From Schaalia radingae (GTDB lineage: Bacteria > Actinomycetota > Actinomycetes > Actinomycetales > Actinomycetaceae), in NCBI RefSeq assembly GCF_900106055.1, contig NZ_LT629792.1, positions 620,001 through 684,000 of the forward strand: a DNA stretch of 64,000 nucleotides, in the 5' to 3' direction. How positions within the stretch are numbered: position 1 is the stretch's first letter; each line of letters starts with the position of its first letter. Made by a program: the position numbers and the translations under genes. Shown here in pieces: positions 1-7,948 of this stretch. The notes under the pieces were generated by a model. It worked only from the letters and a program-made list of their open reading frames with translations. It had not been told where the DNA came from and did not search any database.

Positions 1-307
1 TGATGCCGATGATGGATGCGATGAGCGCTGCGCCGGTGCCGACCGTCAGCGCGATACGCGCACCGATCAGTACGCGTGTAGCGATGTCATGGCCCAGGCG
101 ATCGGTGCCGAGCCAGTGCTGCCACGATGCGCCTTCCAGTCGGCCGCCCGACGTGTCATCGACAGGGTAGGGCAGCCAGAACAGTGAGACGAGGGCGGCC
201 AGGGCGACCGCGGAGAGAAGAACGACGCCGATGATCAGGCCGGCTCTGCCGGTTCGACTGGCCCGGCGGCGCGGAGCGGATGGCGAAGGGGAGGGTGCGG
301 GAGTCAT
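1..307 (-). CDS. Peptide-type ABC transporter permease, DppC/OppC family (partial)
   Basis: Inner-membrane permease half of a peptide or nickel-type ABC importer. About 102 N-terminal residues are visible; the rest lies beyond the left edge. A Pro/Ser/Arg-rich cytoplasmic start is followed by one hydrophobic membrane helix and then the motif GTDRLGHDIATRVLIGAR, which is diagnostic of the DppC/OppC family (consensus GTDxxGRDxxSR). The ATG at 307-305 directly abuts the TAA (310-308) of the upstream permease, so the two are translationally coupled. Substrate cannot be read from the permease; the family covers oligopeptides, dipeptides and nickel chelates. The ATPase genes would be expected further left, outside the window. 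Confidence 0.9.
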   Translation of the reverse strand, partial: MTPAPSPSPSAPRRRASRTGRAGLIIGVVLLSAVALAALVSLFWLPYPVDDTSGGRLEGASWQHWLGTDRLGHDIATRVLIGARIALTVGTGAALIASIIGI

Positions 308-1273
308 TTACGCGCGACCTCCTGTCAGGGAAGTGCGCAGACGCGGATCAACGATACGTTGAAGCACGTCAGCAAGGAACCCGATGACCAGCACGAGGGC
401 GGTGGAGACAAGCAGGACCCCTTGAATAGAGGGGAAATCATGCTGAGCGATCGCTCGGGTCAGCATGGAGCCCAGGCCGGGCAGAGCGAAAACCTGCTCA
501 ACAACGACTGCACCGATGAAGGTGGTCGCAAGCTCGATGCTGGCTACCGAGATCACCGGGATCGATGCGTTGCGCAAACCGTGACGGATCATTGCGCGCG
601 TGCGCGACTGGCCCAGCGCCCGCGCGCACGCCACGTAGCCTGAGTCAATGACATCGAGGGCGGCTGAGCGGGTGTAGCGCGTCATCGACGCGCTGGAGAC
701 GAAAGCGATGGTGCTGACCGGCAGGACGAGTGCCGTCCACGCGAGGAACGGGGTACCCCATCCCTGGGGTGGGAAACCGCTCGCGGGCACCAGACGCAAC
801 CTGACGGCAAAAACGATCACCGCCATCATGGCGATCCAGAAAACAGGAACAGCGATACCGATCTGCGAAAAGATCGACACGATCAGGCCGGCAGGCCCGT
901 TGCGCCATCGAGCCGCCACGTATCCCAGAGGAATGGCAATGATCAGGGCGAATGTGAAGGCGATCAGAGTCAGAGGAATGGTCACCGACAGGCGTGAGGC
1001 AATCTCAGCGCCCACCGACGTTCCTGATGTGAACGACGTGCCCAGGTCGCCATGCGCCAGGTCAGAAATCCAGCGGACGAACTGGGTCACAACCGGCTGG
1101 TCAGATCCGACCTGACGGCGCGCCGCCTCAATCTGTTCCGGCGTTGCGGTCGATGTCAAAAGCGCATTGGCTGGGTCGCCGGGCAGGAGCCTGAGCAGCA
1201 CAAATATTGCAATGAGGCCCGCCACCCCAGTGGCAAGGAGCAATGCGCTGCGACGAACCAGGTACCGGATCAC
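308..1273 (-). CDS. Peptide-type ABC transporter permease, DppB/OppB family
   Basis: A 321-residue integral membrane permease of the OppB/DppB family, complete in length. The N-terminus (MIRYLVRRSALLLATGV) and the following LLRLLPGDPANALL segment are the classic OppB signature; about six membrane helices follow, and the EAA-loop region reads YTRSAALDVIDSGYVACARALG. The GTG start overlaps the stop of the upstream binding-protein gene by 4 bp (GTGA), and the stop abuts the next permease. It forms the heterodimeric channel with the DppC-type partner and receives substrate from the lipoprotein encoded upstream. Substrate is unknown. Confidence 0.93.
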   Translation of the reverse strand: MIRYLVRRSALLLATGVAGLIAIFVLLRLLPGDPANALLTSTATPEQIEAARRQVGSDQPVVTQFVRWISDLAHGDLGTSFTSGTSVGAEIASRLSVTIPLTLIAFTFALIIAIPLGYVAARWRNGPAGLIVSIFSQIGIAVPVFWIAMMAVIVFAVRLRLVPASGFPPQGWGTPFLAWTALVLPVSTIAFVSSASMTRYTRSAALDVIDSGYVACARALGQSRTRAMIRHGLRNASIPVISVASIELATTFIGAVVVEQVFALPGLGSMLTRAIAQHDFPSIQGVLLVSTALVLVIGFLADVLQRIVDPRLRTSLTGGRA

Positions 1274-2790
1274 TCGGACTCGCTAATCCCCGCCACGAAG
1301 AACTGTGAGTTCAGCCCGTTGACCCCGTATCCGCTCAGATGAGACCGTGCGATCACAACTTGAGGGTACAGGTAGAGCCAGGCGCTTGCGGCTTCCTCGG
1401 CAATGATCCTGTTGGCCTGGCGCAGCAGGTCGGCTTGTTCATCGGTGGAATGCGCGTGCTGAGAGCGCTCGACAAGGTCGGACACTTCAGGATTGTCGTA
1501 GCCCCAGTAGAAATCCGGGTTGGCGTACCACACGACGTCGCGAGTGTTGACGTGCTCCTGCAACGTGGCTTCGTAATCCTTGTTTGTGAAGACCTTGGAA
1601 TACCATTCGTCAGCGGTGATCGGATTGATCGTCACGGTTACACCGATCTTGGCCAGCTCGCTCTTGACGAACTCAGCGACCAGTGGATGCGGATCGTAGG
1701 TCGGAGTGTCCAGCGTGAAGGAGAAGCCGCCAGCCAGTCCAGCTTCGGCCAGCAGTGAGCGCGACAACTCCGGATCGTAAGGGTTCAGGCCAGTCAGGTC
1801 CTCATACCACGGGTCCGAAGGCGGCACCATCGAGCCGATGACCTGTCCCTTGTCCGCCCACACGGACTCCAGGAGCTTGTCGCGGTCAATGGCTGAGTAG
1901 ACAGCTTTGCGCACGCGCGCATCATCGAACGGCTTGACTCGGTCATTGAAAGCGAGCAGTTCCTTCGTCGTGGACATGCCGTCAGAGACGGTGAAGTTCG
2001 CGTTCGAATCGAAAGTGGGGATCGCATCCGGTGACTGCACATTCGTCACAATGTCGATGTCACCGGCCTGCAGAGCGTTCGTCATGGACGTCGCATCGGT
2101 GAAGTAGTGGAAGATGGCACCGGCATTGGCAGGCTTGTCACCCCAGTAGTCCTCGCGAACCTTCAGCGTGAGGGTCGAACCTTTCGTCCATCCCTCCACC
2201 GTGTAGGGTCCGGTGCCGTCAGTTTGCGTCGTGGTGTCGAGCCCTTCGGGAACAACCCACATGCCGGACAGGTCATAGTCCAGTGAAACGGAAGGCTCTG
2301 ACAGCGTCAGGACGACGGTCGTGCTGTCAGGTGCCTGCACGTCAGAGATAACGGATACTTCCTTCTTGCGCGCGGACTGCGATTCGTCAGACAGTAGGTG
2401 CTTGATGGAGGCGACAACGTCGTTGACGGTCATCTCCTTTCCCGAGGAGAACGTCACGCCCTCACGAATGGTGAGCGTATGGGTCAGTCCATCTTCGGAG
2501 ACGACGTCTTCAGTGGCCAGCCAAGGTTCCACGTCACCCGAATCAGTCAGGCGGAACAGTGTTTCATACACGTTGCCTGTCAGCGCTTCGGTCGCGCCCT
2601 GCCCACCGCTACCTGAGTTTGATAGGTTCGTCGGCTCGTACAGGGAGCCAATGTCAATGGTGGCCGCTGCGTTCGCCTGGCCGCCGGCGCTTTGACCGGA
2701 CTGGCTCGAGTTGAAAGCATCCGGGCCCGCACACGCAGTCATTCCCATGACGAGGGTGGCCAACGCGGCGATGACTCGTGAACGTTTCAC
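1270..2790 (-). CDS. ABC transporter substrate-binding lipoprotein, family 5 (peptide/nickel type)
   Basis: A 506-residue solute-binding protein of family 5 (OppA/DppA/NikA type). I chose the GTG at 2790 because AGGAG lies about 5 bases upstream and the peptide VKRSRVIAALATLVMGMTACAG is a standard lipoprotein signal with lipobox MTAC; a longer frame reaching 2904 would put 38 non-signal residues before it. The mature protein shows the family segment LTIREGVTFSSGKEMTVNDV, and the C-terminus overlaps the downstream permease by 4 bp. It would be anchored outside the membrane by a lipidated Cys and hand substrate to the two permeases. Peptide is the default guess; no residues fix the ligand. Confidence 0.92.
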   Translation of the reverse strand: MKRSRVIAALATLVMGMTACAGPDAFNSSQSGQSAGGQANAAATIDIGSLYEPTNLSNSGSGGQGATEALTGNVYETLFRLTDSGDVEPWLATEDVVSEDGLTHTLTIREGVTFSSGKEMTVNDVVASIKHLLSDESQSARKKEVSVISDVQAPDSTTVVLTLSEPSVSLDYDLSGMWVVPEGLDTTTQTDGTGPYTVEGWTKGSTLTLKVREDYWGDKPANAGAIFHYFTDATSMTNALQAGDIDIVTNVQSPDAIPTFDSNANFTVSDGMSTTKELLAFNDRVKPFDDARVRKAVYSAIDRDKLLESVWADKGQVIGSMVPPSDPWYEDLTGLNPYDPELSRSLLAEAGLAGGFSFTLDTPTYDPHPLVAEFVKSELAKIGVTVTINPITADEWYSKVFTNKDYEATLQEHVNTRDVVWYANPDFYWGYDNPEVSDLVERSQHAHSTDEQADLLRQANRIIAEEAASAWLYLYPQVVIARSHLSGYGVNGLNSQFFVAGISESE

Positions 2791-2992
2791 AAAAGCTCCT
2801 ATCCCAGATGCGGTCAGTGCGCTGTGTGTCACTGCGGACGCATCGCGACTGTTTAATCGGTGTGTGGGCGGGCGGTCACTATATATGCAGCCCACACTAG
2901 TCACACGTTAATGCGAGATGAAGACCTGTGCGTTGTGATATTCACCGTGTGAGATGGGAAGCGGGTCACCTGTCCTAGGCAAGGAGGTGTCG
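2791..2992. promoter_or_regulatory. Divergent intergenic region between the peptide importer and thrE-like gene
   Basis: About 200 bases separate two divergently transcribed genes and must hold both promoters. A TATATAG-like -10 candidate for the leftward importer lies near 2880-2886. A strong ribosome binding site AAGGAGGT at 2981-2988 serves the rightward gene. I see no clear operator palindrome. Confidence 0.35.
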
Positions 2993-4699
2993 ATGGTGGC
3001 ACCATTTATTACTGTGAAAAACTCTGCCTCAGATGATTCGACTGCCAGCTCGGCGTCGAACTTTTCGGCACCTGCGTCCAACGAGTTGCCCTCGTCGAGC
3101 ACAGCCGCGCACGACGATCCCAGGCACGACGAACCCGGTCGCGACGGTTCCCGTCACGGCAGGCCAGGCCACAATGAGCCTGGTGGCGGCGATACCAGGC
3201 GGGGCGATGCCGGGCGAGGCGCTCCTGAACGCACTGCTGCGGCGCGTGAGGATGCAGTCACGGGCACAGACCACAACCGGTACGCTCACACCGAGCGTGA
3301 ACGCACCTCACTGACGCTGCACCGTATGGTGGCTCACGATCGCCTTGCTCACGCGTCGCGTATCGTGTTGCGTCTGGGACAGATGCTGTTGTCCAGCGGT
3401 GCGAGTGCATTTCGCGTCAAACACGGCATGGCTCGTCTGGCGCAGGCAGTCGGTATTGAGCAGCACCACGCGCAGGTGACATACACCGAGATTATCTCCA
3501 CGGCGTACGCGTCGGGCACCTTCCGCACCGAGCTTGCCGAGCAGCGCGCGATGGGTGTCAACGCTGACCGCATCGACCGGCTTGCGAGTTTCGTCAATGG
3601 CCTGGGCGGGCCCGGATCGATCAGCATCGAGGAAGTCGACTCCACACTTGATGAGATCGAGCACGTGCCGCCGTTGTATTCGACGCTGCCGAACGCGTTG
3701 GCATCGGGTATCGCATGCGCGGCGTTCTCATTTCTTAATCACGGCGGCTGGGTGGAGTGCTCCGTTGTTGCCATCGCGGCCTTCTTCGGTCAGTATCTGC
3801 GCCGCCAGATGCTTCACCGTCGCATGAATCACTTCGGCGTGTGGATGGCGTGCGGTGCATTGGCCTCCACGATCTACATTTCACTGGTGGCAGCCGCGCA
3901 GCACTTCATGAACGTCGAACCAACCCACCAGGCCGGTTTCATTTCAGCAGTGCTCTTCCTGGTGCCAGGATTCCCGTTGGTCACCGGCATCATTGACCTG
4001 GTGCGTCACGATTTCCAGGCGGGGATTCCGCGTCTGGTCTATGTCACGATGCTGATGGTGTCGGCGGGTGTGGCCGTGTGGAGCGTGTCGTTGATTTTCC
4101 ACTGGTCGGTCACCCCTCAGTATGACTATCACCTGATGCCGTGGGTGCTGTACCTGCTGCGGTTCCTGACCTCGTATATCGCGTCTTACGGGTTCGCTAT
4201 GTTGTTTAATACGCCGCCCAAGGTCAGTGCCTACGCTGCGCTGATCGGTGCAATGATCAACACGGGTCGTCTGGCGATGGTGGATGAGTTGCATGTGCCC
4301 GTTCAGGCTGCTGTGGGGATTGCGGCACTGTGCGCGGGTCTGCTGGCGTCGCTGGTGGCGCGTTCGAGCCATCGTTACTCACGCGTGAGTCTGTCGGTGC
4401 CCGCCGTTGTCATCATGATCCCGGGTGTGCCGTTGTACCGTTCGCTGGCTTACCTGAACAACGGGAACATCAATGACGCGTCTGCCGCACTTTTCTCCGT
4501 GTTCTTCACGGTTATTTCAATCGGCGTGGGTCTGGCGGTTGCGCGCATGCTCACTGACCGCAACTGGCTGATGGAGCGTCCAGTGTCTGTGCCTTCGCTC
4601 GGCCTGGCTGGGGCAATCGACGAGGGCGACGCTGATGAGCTGGGTGACAGCCTGGGCGATGAGGTCGATCCTTTCCCTGAAGGAGCCGACGGGCGGTAG
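2993..4699 (+). CDS. Threonine/serine exporter, ThrE family (fused)
   Basis: A 568-residue membrane protein matching the fused two-domain threonine/serine exporter family (N-terminal DUF1212-type domain plus C-terminal DUF3815-type domain, as in Corynebacterium ThrE). The ATG at 2993 is preceded by AAGGAGGT, so the longer frame from 2954 is unlikely. Residues 1 to about 100 are a strongly polar Asp/His/Arg/Gly/Pro-rich tract with no predicted fold. The hydrophilic family domain then follows (RIVLRLGQMLLSSGASAFRV, residues near 120-140), and about ten membrane helices occupy residues 230-535. The C-terminal tail is acidic. The known family role is proton-driven export of threonine and serine. 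The long charged N-terminal extension is unusual in length, since ThrE itself is about 490 residues. Confidence 0.88.
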   Translation: MVAPFITVKNSASDDSTASSASNFSAPASNELPSSSTAAHDDPRHDEPGRDGSRHGRPGHNEPGGGDTRRGDAGRGAPERTAAAREDAVTGTDHNRYAHTERERTSLTLHRMVAHDRLAHASRIVLRLGQMLLSSGASAFRVKHGMARLAQAVGIEQHHAQVTYTEIISTAYASGTFRTELAEQRAMGVNADRIDRLASFVNGLGGPGSISIEEVDSTLDEIEHVPPLYSTLPNALASGIACAAFSFLNHGGWVECSVVAIAAFFGQYLRRQMLHRRMNHFGVWMACGALASTIYISLVAAAQHFMNVEPTHQAGFISAVLFLVPGFPLVTGIIDLVRHDFQAGIPRLVYVTMLMVSAGVAVWSVSLIFHWSVTPQYDYHLMPWVLYLLRFLTSYIASYGFAMLFNTPPKVSAYAALIGAMINTGRLAMVDELHVPVQAAVGIAALCAGLLASLVARSSHRYSRVSLSVPAVVIMIPGVPLYRSLAYLNNGNINDASAALFSVFFTVISIGVGLAVARMLTDRNWLMERPVSVPSLGLAGAIDEGDADELGDSLGDEVDPFPEGADGR

Positions 4700-4792
4700 C
4701 CGGTGGTATACCGCTGCAGCGCCGGCACGGCGTGCGGCACCCCGCGAGAGGGCGCGCAGGGATCGCTGCGCATCAACGTCATGCGGGTACTG

Positions 4793-5099
4793 TCAACGGG
4801 TCAAGGTCTGAGTCGATCGACCAAGGTGACAGTCAACGGATCAAGGTCTGTCAGTGCGCTGCTGAGCACCTCGCCACAGTGACGGTCAACTGTTCAAGGT
4901 ATTAATCAACCGGTCAAGGTAGCCGACGTTGCGAAGATCAACCGGTCAAGGTAGAACGCCGTCACCGCGCGATCTCATCATGTGAGAACCGCGGAATAGT
5001 GCGGAAAAGTCGCTGTCGCCGAAGCGTGCCGGCCAGTTTTTCAGCTCTCTTACCTTGACCGGTTGACTCATGGGCAGTGCAATGACCTTGACCGGTTGA
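4793..5099. repeat. Array of 15-bp repeats (consensus TCAACCGGTCAAGGT) in two opposed arms
   Basis: Six forward copies lie at 4793, 4813, 4833, 4886, 4906 and 4938, and two exact inverted copies (ACCTTGACCGGTTGA) at 5052 and 5085. Spacing is 20 bp within 4793-4833 and 4886-4906, about two DNA turns, and 32-33 bp for the inner forward pair and the inverted pair. Copies are least conserved at the left end. About 100 bases between the arms show no convincing gene. Phased subterminal repeats facing each other are a known trait of IS21-family transposon ends, so this may be a transposase-less remnant or a MITE; a regulator-binding array is the alternative. Just right of the array, GATTGCATCTGAC occurs twice in tandem (5098-5125). 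Confidence 0.75.
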
Positions 5100-5222
5100 T
5101 TGCATCTGACGTGATTGCATCTGACATGCTGGCCTTGGCGCACCATTCACTCAACCCCATAGTTCGCGCCGCATACCTTTTCCGTCAGACAGCTGCTGTG
5201 CGCGGCAGTTTGTCGCCGAACC

Positions 5223-5251
5223 TTGTTGAGCCGGCAGCACTCTGATACCCT
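5223..5251 (+). promoter_or_regulatory. Candidate promoter for the small membrane-peptide pair
   Basis: TTGTTG (5223-5228) and TACCCT (5246-5251) are separated by 17 bases, and TG sits just before the -10 as an extended element. It lies 25 bases before the candidate start of the first small gene. Sequence match only. Confidence 0.4.
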
Positions 5252-5275
5252 CATTATTAGCAGGTGTGGAATAAT

Positions 5276-5518
5276 GTGCCTGCGGTTGTGGGTGCTGTTG
5301 TTGCGGCACTTACTCTTGGCTATACGGTTGCTCGCGATGATGGTGTATCTCGAGCAGCTTCGGGGCAGATTACCTGGAGCCAATGGAAAGGCTCTATTGG
5401 CTGGGGGATTTGCGCAGGTGCAGTTGCGCTCGGCCCGGTTGGCGTGGTGGCCTATGAAGGGTGGAAGAACGGCTTTACGCAGGAATGCATGAAACATGAC
5501 TATTGCAAGAATGGGTAG
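5276..5518 (+). CDS. Small secreted or membrane peptide, candidate bacteriocin precursor
   Basis: An 80-residue protein that I do not recognise as a named family. The GTG at 5276 has AGGTG nine bases upstream; a GTG at 5264 in frame is the alternative. The N-terminus is hydrophobic (PAVVGAVVAALTLGYTVA) and could be a Sec signal with cleavage after TVA. A second Gly/Ala/Val-rich segment around GSIGWGICAGAVALGPVGVV carries small-residue spacings of the GxxxG type, and the tail CMKHDYCKNG has two cysteines five apart. A Gly-rich membrane-active segment, small size and a following small membrane protein 11 bases downstream fit a class II-like bacteriocin with immunity protein. No leader with a double-glycine site and no dedicated exporter are seen, so the role is a hypothesis. 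Confidence 0.5.
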   Translation: MPAVVGAVVAALTLGYTVARDDGVSRAASGQITWSQWKGSIGWGICAGAVALGPVGVVAYEGWKNGFTQECMKHDYCKNG

Positions 5519-5528
5519 GTGATTCACA

Positions 5529-5756
5529 ATGACTGTGAAGGTGACCAGTGATGCTTTGTATGTTATTGCCACTGTGCTGTTGGGCGGCGGGTTGATTTAT
5601 GCGCTTGTGACACGCGGAGCAGTTCCTGGGCCTGCTCTGGGGGTCGGGATGCTGATCCTGTTTATTGCTGCTGCATTGAACCTGATTGATGAGCGGCGCA
5701 AACGTCAGTCGCTCCATTCGGACAAGGTCCGCAGGGGCATCGACAAGGATCAGTAG
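5529..5756 (+). CDS. Small two-helix membrane protein, candidate immunity protein
   Basis: A 75-residue protein with two membrane helices (about residues 8-28 and 33-53) and a basic tail ending RRKRQSLHSDKVRRG, which implies a cytoplasmic C-terminus. The ATG follows an AGGTGA ribosome binding site that overlaps the stop of the preceding gene, so the two are cotranscribed and probably coupled. I recognise no family. Size, topology and position immediately after a possible membrane-active peptide are those of many bacteriocin immunity proteins. It could instead be an ordinary small membrane protein of unknown role. Confidence 0.55.
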   Translation: MTVKVTSDALYVIATVLLGGGLIYALVTRGAVPGPALGVGMLILFIAAALNLIDERRKRQSLHSDKVRRGIDKDQ

Positions 5757-5776
5757 CCAGCTCACACAAGAAGCAA

Positions 5777-5811
5777 GTCGCCCTCGTCCATAAAGGAGGA
5801 ACGAGGACGAC
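5777..5811. terminator. Hairpin between convergent genes, possible bidirectional terminator
   Basis: CCTCGT and ACGAGG form the core stem, with flanking GTC and GAC also able to pair, around a purine-rich loop. It lies between the convergent small-peptide pair and the transporter gene. There is no clear T-run, so termination is only probable. Confidence 0.4.
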
Positions 5812-5858
5812 CCGCCAATTGCTGATTAGCTGCGTAGAGCAGGCGTGAAACCGAGCAG

Positions 5859-7451
5859 CTACATGGCGCCGAAGACCTGCGCCACCATGATCTTGCCGAT
5901 CATGGCGACCGGGTAGACCAGTGCGTAGCCGAGCGCCACACGAGGATCCATGTTCGTGCGGCCATTCGCAAATGCCAATACCGCAGGCTGGGTCTGCGAA
6001 CCTGCAAGTACACCGGCCAGGCGCGTGCCGCCCATCTTGAAGATCCAGCGCATCGAACAGTACATGCCGATCGCCATGATCAACGTGATAATGACGCCGA
6101 GCAGGAAGATCTTCCACCATGCGCCTGATGTGAACGCTTCGATGATCTGACCGCCTGCGACGGCTCCGGCCTGAGCGAGGAAGACCAGCAAACCGAACTC
6201 CGAGAGCACCTGGCATGCGGTGTAGGGGATCGCGGTGACGATCGGGCCGACGCGGCCGATCTTGCCAAAGATCAGGCCTATGATCAGCGTGCCGGCAGCG
6301 GAACCGATCGAGAAATACTCACCGGTGGGGGTGAAGAACTTCAGCTCGCCCAGCAAAATGCCCAGCGCCATGCCGATGCCCAGAGCGACCGGGTTCACGT
6401 CAGACAGGCCGCGTGCCGAGTCACCGAAGAACTCGGTAATCTTCTTCATCTTGGAGGTCGGAGCAACCACACGCACGCGGTCACCTTGCTGGAGCACCAG
6501 TCCTGGTTCTGCGACCATATCCACGTCACCGCGACGTACACGAGAAATCGTGGCGGAAAAACGAGTGGCGAAATCAAGGTCTCCCACTGTTCGCCCAGCG
6601 ACCTTCGGGTCAGACACTGTCATGCGGCGGAAGTCCAGGTAGGAGCGGTCCTGCAACAGTGAGTGCGAGGAGGAGTGTCCAAGCTCGGTGGCAACACGCG
6701 CCACAAGTTCACGCGGGCCAACAACTGTCAGCAGGTCACCAGGATCGAGTGTGTCCGACATGGATGGGCGCGTGATCGGGCCAGCCTCACCGCGGCGCAG
6801 ACGCGAGAACGTCACGCGGCTGCCGAGCTTTTCGTAGATGTCACCAATGAAGGGATGGTCTTCGCGCTCGACGCGGATGGTGCGGTTAGCCAGCGGGCTG
6901 GGCGCATCTTTGTCGTGCTTGCCGTATGACAGGGCAGCAGCCGCAGCACCGAGCATGCCGATGACACCAAAAATGTAGGAAATGGAGTAGCCAACAGTGG
7001 CAGCACCTGGGTCGCCGGACGCTTCTCCGGCGGCAGCCAGAGCGGGCGTGTTCGTCGTAGCACCGGCAAATGTGCCCGTGATCATCGCGGTGCTCATGCC
7101 GAATCCGCGTCCGACCAGCAGGCCGACCGAAGCGGCCACGATGTACAGCACGACCATGATAAGGATTGGTCCGATGGCCTTGCGCAGATTGTGGAAGAAG
7201 GATGCGCCGGAAGTAATACCGATAGCAAAGGCGAAGAGGGCCAGGCCAAGCGTGCCGAGTTCACGGGTGACGCGCAGCTCAACACCGTATGTTTCCGCCC
7301 ACGCAGCCAGGATGATCGCGAAGAACAACACCGCGGCGGCACCCAGTCCGATTCCACGAACTTTGACGCGGCCAAACGCCATCCCGATGCCGATCAGGAT
7401 GAACAGGAACAGCACGGGCTGTTCAGCCAAAAATGAGAATACAGAGGCCAC
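5859..7451 (-). CDS. AspT/YidE-type transporter (aspartate:alanine exchanger family)
   Basis: An integral membrane transporter of about 530 residues with the typical layout of the AAEx family: an N-terminal block of about five helices, a central cytoplasmic region with two TrkA-C (RCK-C) domains (roughly residues 200-350), and a C-terminal block of about five helices. The repeated half-motif is visible as GTFAGATTNTPALAAAGEA in the first half and GVLAGSQTQPAVLAFANGR in the second. I prefer the GTG at 7451, which has GGGAG seven bases upstream, over a TTG at 7475 without a good site. AspT itself exchanges aspartate for alanine; most homologues have unknown substrates, so only the family is claimed. 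Confidence 0.88.
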   Translation of the reverse strand: MASVFSFLAEQPVLFLFILIGIGMAFGRVKVRGIGLGAAAVLFFAIILAAWAETYGVELRVTRELGTLGLALFAFAIGITSGASFFHNLRKAIGPILIMVVLYIVAASVGLLVGRGFGMSTAMITGTFAGATTNTPALAAAGEASGDPGAATVGYSISYIFGVIGMLGAAAAALSYGKHDKDAPSPLANRTIRVEREDHPFIGDIYEKLGSRVTFSRLRRGEAGPITRPSMSDTLDPGDLLTVVGPRELVARVATELGHSSSHSLLQDRSYLDFRRMTVSDPKVAGRTVGDLDFATRFSATISRVRRGDVDMVAEPGLVLQQGDRVRVVAPTSKMKKITEFFGDSARGLSDVNPVALGIGMALGILLGELKFFTPTGEYFSIGSAAGTLIIGLIFGKIGRVGPIVTAIPYTACQVLSEFGLLVFLAQAGAVAGGQIIEAFTSGAWWKIFLLGVIITLIMAIGMYCSMRWIFKMGGTRLAGVLAGSQTQPAVLAFANGRTNMDPRVALGYALVYPVAMIGKIMVAQVFGAM

Positions 7452-7811
7452 AGGCACACTCCCATTAAGTTCCAAAGGTCTACATGCTCTGGCATTATCT
7501 CAGGTATTTCTCAGGGTGCGACAGTCTATCGTCCCAATTGTCGTCACATTTGGCGAATGTGACGCGACTGGCTTTCTGGCCCGGCTCGCATGGGGCCTGC
7601 TGGCGTGGTGTGGGGATGACGAGGGCGTGCTGCAGGTTTGATACTGCACCGATGCCGGATGCTTGCCGAAAAGGCGCGAAGAAAGGGTGCGGAGGGCTGC
7701 CTGTGAAGCGCAGGCAATCTGGCTAATGACGCCGGGTTCTCACAATATGAGATTCCGGGACTCGCGGCCCGACGGAGCCGTAACGTATGAGACGTGCAGA
7801 ACATTATCGCA
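7452..7811. promoter_or_regulatory. Promoter and candidate operator region of the ilvBNC operon
   Basis: This 360-base stretch holds no gene I can support. A perfect inverted repeat TCTCACAATATGAGA lies at 7738-7752 and is a candidate operator, perhaps for an IclR- or Lrp-type regulator of amino acid genes; the regulator is a guess. A CATTAT -10-like box at 7802-7807 is placed so that transcription would begin close to the leader peptide start at 7812. The matching -35 is weak. Confidence 0.45.
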
Positions 7812-7862
7812 GTGACGGACGTCCTCCTCCTCGTAGGTCGGCGTGCGTATCCTGCTGCGTAA
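7812..7862 (+). CDS. ilvBNC leader peptide
   Basis: A 16-codon open frame starting with GTG reads MTDVLLLVGRRAYPAA and then TAA. A run of Val-Leu-Leu-Leu-Val codons close to the start is the expected sensor for the regulated amino acids, and the frame lies about 85 bases before ilvB within an attenuator-like RNA. The C-terminal part resembles the Corynebacterium ilvBNC leader in style (a Val run followed by Arg-Arg). By analogy, shortage of charged leucine or valine tRNA would stall the ribosome here and let transcription continue into ilvB. The GTG lies very close to the predicted transcription start, so it may be translated from a nearly leaderless message. Confidence 0.75.
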   Translation: MTDVLLLVGRRAYPAA

Positions 7863-7917
7863 ATGTCAGGTGGAACGCACGCCTAATCCCCACGCTTGGA
7901 GCGAAGGGGATTTTTTT
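7840..7917 (+). terminator. Transcription attenuator upstream of ilvB
   Basis: Two hairpins follow the leader frame. The first pairs GGCGTGCGT (7840-7848) with ACGCACGCC (7875-7883) and overlaps the end of the leader peptide. The second pairs AATCCCC (7885-7891) with GGGGATT (7906-7912) and runs straight into seven T residues (7911-7917), a textbook intrinsic terminator. Only about 30 bases separate it from ilvB, so it must be read through for expression. A ribosome stalled at the Leu/Val codons would disturb the first hairpin and so affect the terminator. The antiterminator pairing was not worked out. Confidence 0.82.
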
Positions 7918-7948
7918 GTACCACCACACAAACCATTGAGAGGACACC

